Assembly: GCA_905221605.1 (NCBI GenBank)
Contig: CAJNDS010000002.1
Location: 1,291,438 to 1,355,437 of the forward strand
DNA: 64,000 nucleotides
From: Symbiodinium natans
Taxonomy: Eukaryota; Sar; Dinophyceae; Suessiales; Symbiodiniaceae
Reading direction: 5' to 3'
Part shown: positions 58,040 to 64,000 of the stretch, in pieces
How the letters are laid out: the number at the start of each line of letters is the position of its first letter
Position numbering within the stretch: the stretch's first letter is position 1
The notes under the pieces: generated by a model
The model's input: only the letters and a program-made list of their open reading frames with translations
Databases searched by the model: none
Told to the model about the DNA's origin: nothing
Program-made: the position numbers and the translations under genes

Positions 58040-59600
58040 TCTCAAGCTCTGGAAACACATCCTCGGGCCCCCAGGTGAGCCCTATGATCTTGCTCTGACG
58101 CTGCAAAGAGGTACAGCATGTTGACAGGGTCATACCGTGTCCCGGACCTCTGTCGATGAATTGTCCGGCCCGCCCTCGATGTCCAGACTCTCCTCCCAGC
58201 ATTCAATGTTTGGCTGGTGAATCGGACGGTGTCCATTGGCGTCGCTAAGCTATGCGATCAAACCTTGGGGGCGCGGGGGGCAACAGCACCTATGCGCTCC
58301 TGAAGGAACATCTCTGCTGCTGACATCTGTCGCGGTTTCGCTGGATGGCACGCACCACCCGTTGTTCTGACAAACGTCGCCTCAAACCTCGGATCGGCCA
58401 GGTCTGCTCTGCTACGCAAAGTGCATCAAGCATTCCGGTTACATGAAAGTGCTGCACCAAGAGGCTTGCGGCGGCCGGGCGAGTTGGCCCCTTGGCAACA
58501 CACACGCCGCTTGTCCTGGGGGGCTGGGCAGCACACACAAGGAGACTTCTGCGGGAAAAACACCATGTCCCCTTACAGAAAAACAAAAACAATGGCTTCT
58601 GCCGAGGAAACTGTCCAACCAAGCAATGCTTCAGGCACGGCGCTGCATCGGAAACTTGATATTGCGCTTGGGGGCAGAGGCCCGTCGTCACTGTAACGGT
58701 CTGCACACGCAGAGCGGAGTTGCATGGAGTCACGATGCCACATTGCCGCATTGCAAGGCCAACCAGCTGGCCTTCTTGCTGTCGGTATCTTGGTAGAACT
58801 GGTACATCTCGACCTCCCTGGAGCTGCATGCCACAGCACGGGAAACGAAAAGGACACACCACTATCAGTTTTCTTACACTCTCCCCCCCCCCCCCCCCCA
58901 AAACGCACATCAAGCGAGTTTGTCAGGTTGTTCCTGCGGTGCGTGTGTGGCGTTTGGGGTCGAGAGCTTCGGGGTTAGGTTCGGGGTTTGGGCTCTTGTG
59001 GGTTTGGGATGTATTGCGGACCGTTCTGGCTTCAAGCCAACTCCGACCGGGAGTCCGAAGGGATGATAAGTCATCAGATGGACATTTGCAGCATGGCCGT
59101 ATGGCCGTTACCGAAGGGGGCGACCTGTGCAAGTCTGGTGGCCTACTGACAGCGGCTTCGGTCGAGCACTTCAACGCTTCGAGTTTTCAGTGAGCTTGGG
59201 AATCCGAGGGCTGCTACTGCCTCAAGATCCGCTTCTTGAAGCTGCCTGGCATGGGCAAGGGGTTCTCTTTGCAGAAGCAAGACTGTCCCCCTCCCCGACT
59301 CTTGGGTTTTGGGAGGAGACATACGGAGACCATGTGATGCCCGGCCCCATTGAGCATAAACAGTTGCAAAAAGCAGGGCTGTGACGTGCTTTTGGCGGGC
59401 TCGTGTGCGAAGAAACCGCAACAAGATGCTCTCAACACATCGGGGGATTAAGCGACAACCCAATACTAGATTCATGCTTTCGAGTCAAGCCGCCAAGAGA
59501 AGGCTGCAGCAGGCTGGCTTTTGGAAAGGGCTGGGGTGAGCTCCTGGATATTGAAAGCACCCTCCTGTCACAGGGTAGGGTTGCGATGACCCAAAGTGCC
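58040..59600. other. Region without a supported gene
   Basis: Minus-strand frames at 58913-58290 overlap each other without a convincing choice; one ending RRLSEQRVVRAIQRNRDR could be an exon. A poly-C run lies at 58883-58899 and a weak telomere-like GGGTTTGGG stretch at 58975-59010. Confidence 0.35.
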
Positions 59601-59614
59601 ACAAAGCAGCAATG

Positions 59615-60810
59615 TCACCTGCAGAAACATCCTTTAGGTCCTTTAGCAATGTAGCAATTCAATCCCAGACACTTGGATGGACAGACAGCACACTGCACAT
59701 CATATGAACACGCTGACATCCCCGCCTTCCTAACATCATCCAGTGTTTTGAGGTTGCTGAAAGGGCAGGCCAAGTAGATCTGGGAAGAGCGGACTACGCC
59801 CCACACTGTGTTTGAGGTCGTGTTCGTCTGCCAATCACCCCAATCTGTCCACAAAACCCTCTGCGACACACAAACTAAATGGACTAATTAGAGGAATCGC
59901 ACCGGCAGCCGACACAACATTAGCCAACTCGGCGCGAAAAGCTCTCAAAGCTCCTACAAGCTAACCCAACACGGCGCAAACCGCAGCAAGCTTCTCAAGG
60001 CAAGCGGCTAGATCCCCATCCTTCACTTTGGAAAAGTCACAGTCGCTGCACCTCAGCGCATCTGACACTCTAGACCGGGAGGGAGGAACAAGGACAGGCA
60101 GTCCGAGCGTGAGACGTTGGATGACCCTTGCAGGGCTCGAGCGCACCCTGAACACACGAAGGCACTTGCGTCCCTGCTGAAAACTGGCAGCTGTAAGCTA
60201 AACTCGCGCCTTCTCCGCTGCCTCCAGTACCTGCAGCTTGTGCTAACCCAACTTGCTGATTGTACTGATGGTGAACACCTACACCCACTGCGACATGCCC
60301 GAACCGGCATCCTACGTGCATCCCTGCATGCATTCTCAGACTGTAAACTTCTCTTACTGACCTGAACACGGAGACGGACCGGCCCCGGCATAGCCATCCC
60401 ACATCAGCTTGCCGAGCCCTCTCACCATGTATCACCATCCATATCCCTGCGGACCTCCAAAGTCTTGATGTAGTCGCCCTCCGTGTGCCAGATGAACTGA
60501 GTGAGGCTTTGTCCGGGAAAAGCATCACCAAAGATGTGATGACACTGTAATCTGGGGGCATCCTTCGAGACTGAACTTGAAACGTCACATGCATTCACAT
60601 GCTTAACGAATGCCTGCACAAGAGTGAAAACTTGTGTGGCCTATGTGTGCCATGCAGATGGCAGATGAAGAGTATGCATGTCACAGCACCTCCCCCCCCC
60701 CCCCCCGGGTTCACAAATTTGCAAACAAAGCAAGCAGCATATGGCGCGATGACGATGAGAACCATGGCCACACAGATGGCAATACAAGGATGCACCGGGC
60801 CACCTTCCAC
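59615..60810 (-). CDS. Possible membrane protein, unrecognised exons
   Basis: Minus-strand pieces in order: a hydrophobic segment IAICVAMVLIVIAPYAACF (about 60790-60720) after an AG/G acceptor; a soluble exon at about 60615-60427 ending at a GTGAGAG-type donor (HIFGDAFPGQSLTQFIWHTE then GDYIKTLEVRRDMDGD); SDALRCSDCDFSKVKDGDLA (about 60070-59970); and a Cys-rich exon with QIYLACPFSNLKTLDDVRKA (59869-59615). They may form one gene, but joins were not established. A poly-C run at 60693-60706 interrupts the first part. Confidence 0.35.
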
Positions 60811-61195
60811 AAGGTAGCTTCGAGCTCAGGGAAGAACACTCCCGTTGCTTCAGCAGGATGCTTCGGGCTGCAAGTGCCGGGTTTATTGGCCTGAATCATC
60901 ATCGTCATCGCTGCGTTCGACCTCAGCTTCTCTTTCTCGCCGCTTCTCTGCGAGCGGCACGTGACGACACAGTCTCATCTAGTCTCGGAGGGCACCAAAA
61001 CTCCCAAAAGTGCTTCACGACTCTGTGCGTCAGCAGCGCAAGGGTTCAAGTTGCAGATGCCAAATGCTAGCGCAAGGCACCTGGAAGTTCATGTGGATGC
61101 TGGATGTTCCGCAGTTGGCAAACTAAAACGATGGTGTTGGGAGCCAACGGCTCGGAAAAAGCAAGCACGCAGCCATGCCCAATCACGAAAGCCTG

Positions 61196-62790
61196 TCAGA
61201 TGGCGGCTAGCGCACGTAGAATGAATGCAACATCATGCAACAGCAGGGGCTTCTCCTTGATGCCTTTGCTGAATACAGACAGCTGTGCACGACACAACGC
61301 GCCAGACCTTGAAGCGTTCATCAAGTGTGCCCAAGAAGCTTCCACTGAACTCCTGCCACAATCTCCCACATTGCCCAAGCTAAGCTCGAAGCTCGTCCAA
61401 CTCGATCGCAAAGTCTGGAGGAGGAACGCCGCCCACATCCCAGGTAAGCCCTGACAAATCCAGGACTGGCACAGGCCCCCGTACGTCGCAGTACGCTATA
61501 ACGCCACACAAGCACAAGCTCCTCACTGGACTGATCTTGATGCATGTGCGCCTGTGAATCTGCGAGCTTTCGCCTCGGTTGCCTCTGCCTCGGCATCCCC
61601 CATAATCGCAGAAACCCGCGAGGGGCGCTGTACAGCATCCTGCGGATTCCCAGCTTGCCAGGCGCAAGAAACTCTCCTTCAGCTTCCGGCTTCTAGAAGC
61701 TCTTGGTCGAAAACTTCATCGGGCTTCGCACTCGGCCTCGACGGCATCTGAAATCGTTTCGAATACGCGCGACCGTCGAGTGAAAGACTGCAGGCACGCA
61801 GTGCACGTTCGTTTTTCCTGGCCCGTGCTTTGCGGCAGGTCGGGAGGCAGCAAGCCATCGTTAGCCCTTGGTGTTCTGATACTCCGCACGCAGCTGCTCA
61901 TAGCGCTGCAGATCCTGGCGCTAGCAGTTTCAACAGGTGACATGCTCAAGCATGGTGTCGGACGCCCATCCCCAACAGAGTTGCGGCTGAAAGCATTGAG
62001 GCAGGGCTCTTCCAAGGGCACGGATGGCTGCAGGTTCGAGAGGGCTTGCTGAAAGTGCCTCCCAAAGGAACAATCACGTGCTATTGAGAACCACGAAAAC
62101 GAAACCATCTTTGCAACACATGCCCCAGCCTCAAGCCAACCTGGACTTGCAGGGGATATAATATGTTGAATCCGGACCTGGGCATCACCCGATACATCCA
62201 CGCTACATCCATGCAAAAAAACGGAACTCCTGCAACTGAGTCGGCCACAGCCTCTTCAAGGTTGAAGGCTCACTGGAGCCGGGCGCGCGGCTGTGGGCAA
62301 GCCATCCTTAGGTCAGAGGAAGAATCCTGTGTCGAGGATCCCTCCACACATTCTCCTAGACGGCTCTGCCAAGTTTGCCCAGTCACTGCGAGACAAGTCC
62401 TCCAAGCCTTCAAGGCCTTCTTTGGCGCCGCAGGCAACGGCGCAAGAACCTCGGACATACCCGTGAGCTTCTGCAGGACACGCCGCAGCAAAACTGACCG
62501 TTAGAAGAGTCCAAGAGCCTCCAGCCCCGAGGCTGCCGGCGCAGTGTGCAAGCACAAAGGCTTCCTGGCAAAAAGCACGGGTGTCAGTGCGAGAAGTGCT
62601 CGTAGGGCTCGTTGCACCATTCGCCTGAGCCTCAGCGCCATAAAGCCGCAAGGCTGGCGCTCGCTGAGAGTCAGCGGCCTGCCAGGTGAGAGGCGGCCAA
62701 AGAAGTCTGTCTGCGCAAACATGTGCCTGACATGCAGCTTTAAAAATCCTCCCTGTCGCATGTTGCATGTGGTACATAGGGTCATAAGGC
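61196..62790 (-). CDS. Unrecognised multi-exon coding region next to PEX6
   Basis: Minus-strand pieces with coding character: EGLEGLEDLSRSDWANLAEP (about 62410-62340), CTACLQSFTRRSRVFETISD (about 61820-61740), VGGVPPPDFAIELDELR (61440-61385, donor and acceptor present) and SKGIKEKPLLLHDVAFILRA (61270-61200). The last resembles helical RNA-binding repeats. No family is named, and more than one gene is possible. Confidence 0.35.
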
Positions 62791-62966
62791 CCCCTCTCTG
62801 ACTGCGGCCCCTGGATCAGAACCTGCTATACTTGTTGTGGTTACCCGTCCCTGAGTGCACAAGTCTTGCAGAAGTCCAACTTGCACAAGGGCATGCAGGC
62901 CTCCTCTGTAGCTGGAAACCTGATGTCAATTAAAGGCTGAAACTCCGCCACATACACACAGCCTGC

Positions 62967-63995
62967 TCAACCTCTTCCAGTGCCGAGGTGCAGTTGCACC
63001 AGTGGGGTCCCTTGCGAAGGGGTCAGCTGTCGCAAGGTCTCTGGGGTACGAGGGCCGCGCAAAGCACTTGCCAGGTGAAGTTCCAGCGCATCCAGAAAGA
63101 GCAGGAAGGTGCTGATCGGAGTCTGTAGCAAGTCAGCGGCTTCATGCAGCTTGGCGATATGCTCCCGCTGCGCAATGCCGTAAGCATCTGCGCACAAGAC
63201 TGACACGTCCGCCCCAGTGAGGTTTGGCGGACATGCCTCAGCAACGGCAGCAAGTGGAGTCGACCCGCGTTTCGCATCCCCGTTTGCCGGCGTGGCCTCT
63301 TCCAATACGAACTTTCGCGTAATGGCAGAGAGCAGAGGTAGCTTATCGGCTGCGATGCCAAGATACACCATCCGGTCCAAGCGGCCCGGCCGCAACAATG
63401 AGCGATCCAGCAGATCAGGTCGATTTGTGGCCCCGACCATGAACACAGTGGATGGCATAGTGTCGAGTTCTGTCACCAGTTGCGACACCACGCGGTCCAT
63501 AACGCCACCGGAATCATTGCCTCGACCTCGAGCAGGAGCCAGAGAGTCGAGCTCATCGAAGAAGAGAACGCAGGGAGCCAAGTCTCTGGCACTTTGAAAC
63601 AAGGACCTGACATTCTTCTCGCTTTCGCCAATGTACATGGAGAGCAACTCTGGCCCCTTCACACTCAAGAAATGGACCTTGCACTCAGTCGCAACCGCTT
63701 TTGCCAGCAGCGTTTTGCCAGTGCCTGGAGGCCCAAAGAGCAGGACGCCACTTCGAACTTTCTGGCCTTCGAACAACTGCCCTTGCGAGAGTGGAAGCGT
63801 GATGCAGTTCATTATTTCTTCCTTGGCATCTTGCAAACCACCCACGTCGGCCCACTGTATCTTGGAAGCCAAGGTCACTGCCACCTTTGAGCCACCCTGC
63901 AATCGCTTCACGGCCTGCTCAATAGTTTGCTGGACCTCAGCACTGGCCGCAGCTTCCAAGTTACAGACAGAGTGCATCGCCATCTCCGCACACAC
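62967..63995 (-). CDS. PEX6: Peroxisomal AAA ATPase PEX6, C-terminal half (runs off the right edge)
   Basis: The frame is open to the window edge, so the N-terminal half lies outside. From Met at 63995: IQWADVGGL (46-54), Walker A GPPGTGKT (88-95), the PEX6-type [17 protein letters not shown] (110-126), Walker [15 protein letters not shown] (145-158), [14 protein letters not shown] (160-173) and [18 protein letters not shown] (188-207). The [13 protein letters not shown] and [15 protein letters not shown] wording fits PEX6 rather than CDC48. With PEX1 it pulls the import receptor PEX5 from peroxisome membranes. The last 25 residues of the frame look off-family, so a final intron near 63010 probably changes the C-terminus. 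Confidence 0.88.
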   Translation of the reverse strand: MCAEMAMHSVCNLEAAASAEVQQTIEQAVKRLQGGSKVAVTLASKIQWADVGGLQDAKEEIMNCITLPLSQGQLFEGQKVRSGVLLFGPPGTGKTLLAKAVATECKVHFLSVKGPELLSMYIGESEKNVRSLFQSARDLAPCVLFFDELDSLAPARGRGNDSGGVMDRVVSQLVTELDTMPSTVFMVGATNRPDLLDRSLLRPGRLDRMVYLGIAADKLPLLSAITRKFVLEEATPANGDAKRGSTPLAAVAEACPPNLTGADVSVLCADAYGIAQREHIAKLHEAADLLQTPISTFLLFLDALELHLASALRGPRTPETLRQLTPSQGTPLVQLHLGTGRG

Positions 63996-64000
63996 CGAGC

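Noticed and set aside
57770-58060. Val-Cys repeat protein
   Set aside because: Translation of a CA microsatellite.
63217-63890. Frames on the + strand opposite PEX6
   Set aside because: Shadows of a well-conserved coding exon.

Overview
The window looks like nuclear DNA of a dinoflagellate, most likely a symbiodiniacean or other member of the Suessiales. The evidence is TTTAGGG-type telomeric repeats scattered through the first 48 kb, every recognisable gene on the minus strand (a unidirectional gene array), short introns with GC and GA as well as GT donors, acceptors that are almost always AG followed by G, several exons under 30 nt, and protein types typical of these algae (PPR and DUF4116 repeat proteins, a one-domain voltage-gated channel with EF-hands, a plastid-type presequence). 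I see no rRNA, tRNA, CRISPR or bacterial operon structure.

Layout, left to right (transcription runs right to left). 1-9 kb: repeat-rich, with telomere-like tracts, two hexamer arrays and a GA microsatellite; one possible plastid-targeted gene near 4 kb. 9.2-10.6 kb: telomeric arrays in alternating orientation. 10.96-13.5 kb: a complete nine-exon D-2-hydroxyacid dehydrogenase. 14.3-21.5 kb: a TPR-like gene and several unrecognised multi-exon genes. 21.6-25.5 kb: a DEAH-box helicase cut into very small exons. 26-34 kb: unrecognised exons, a DUF4116/ubiquitin-like gene and a possible Ulp1-type peptidase. 35.6-46 kb: intron-poor genes (FUSC-like transporter, RluA-type pseudouridine synthase, AATF/Bfr2) with a PPR gene and one intron-rich unknown gene between them. 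46.4-49.9 kb: a voltage-gated cation channel. 53-64 kb: a small VQVP-repeat protein, a TMEM43-like membrane protein, a possible TMEM19-like gene, unknown exons, and the C-terminal half of PEX6 running off the right edge.

The most unusual observation is where the interstitial telomeric repeats sit. When exons are joined by reading frame, many arrays turn out to be introns. At least six introns (48-80 nt) consist almost entirely of TTTAGGG or CCCTAAA repeats, and the repeats supply or directly abut the splice sites. Longer introns in the dehydrogenase, channel and helicase genes also carry telomeric arrays beside a splice site. Some introns are flanked by 6-7 bp direct repeats, as expected if DNA had been inserted into exons. 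A second family, short hairpin (MITE-like) elements, also sits in introns.

The genes do not form a pathway. They are housekeeping and membrane functions (rRNA processing, RNA modification, organelle RNA binding, peroxisome import, transport, excitability) sharing one transcription direction. Exon boundaries were worked out by hand from frame continuity and family similarity; transcript data were not available.
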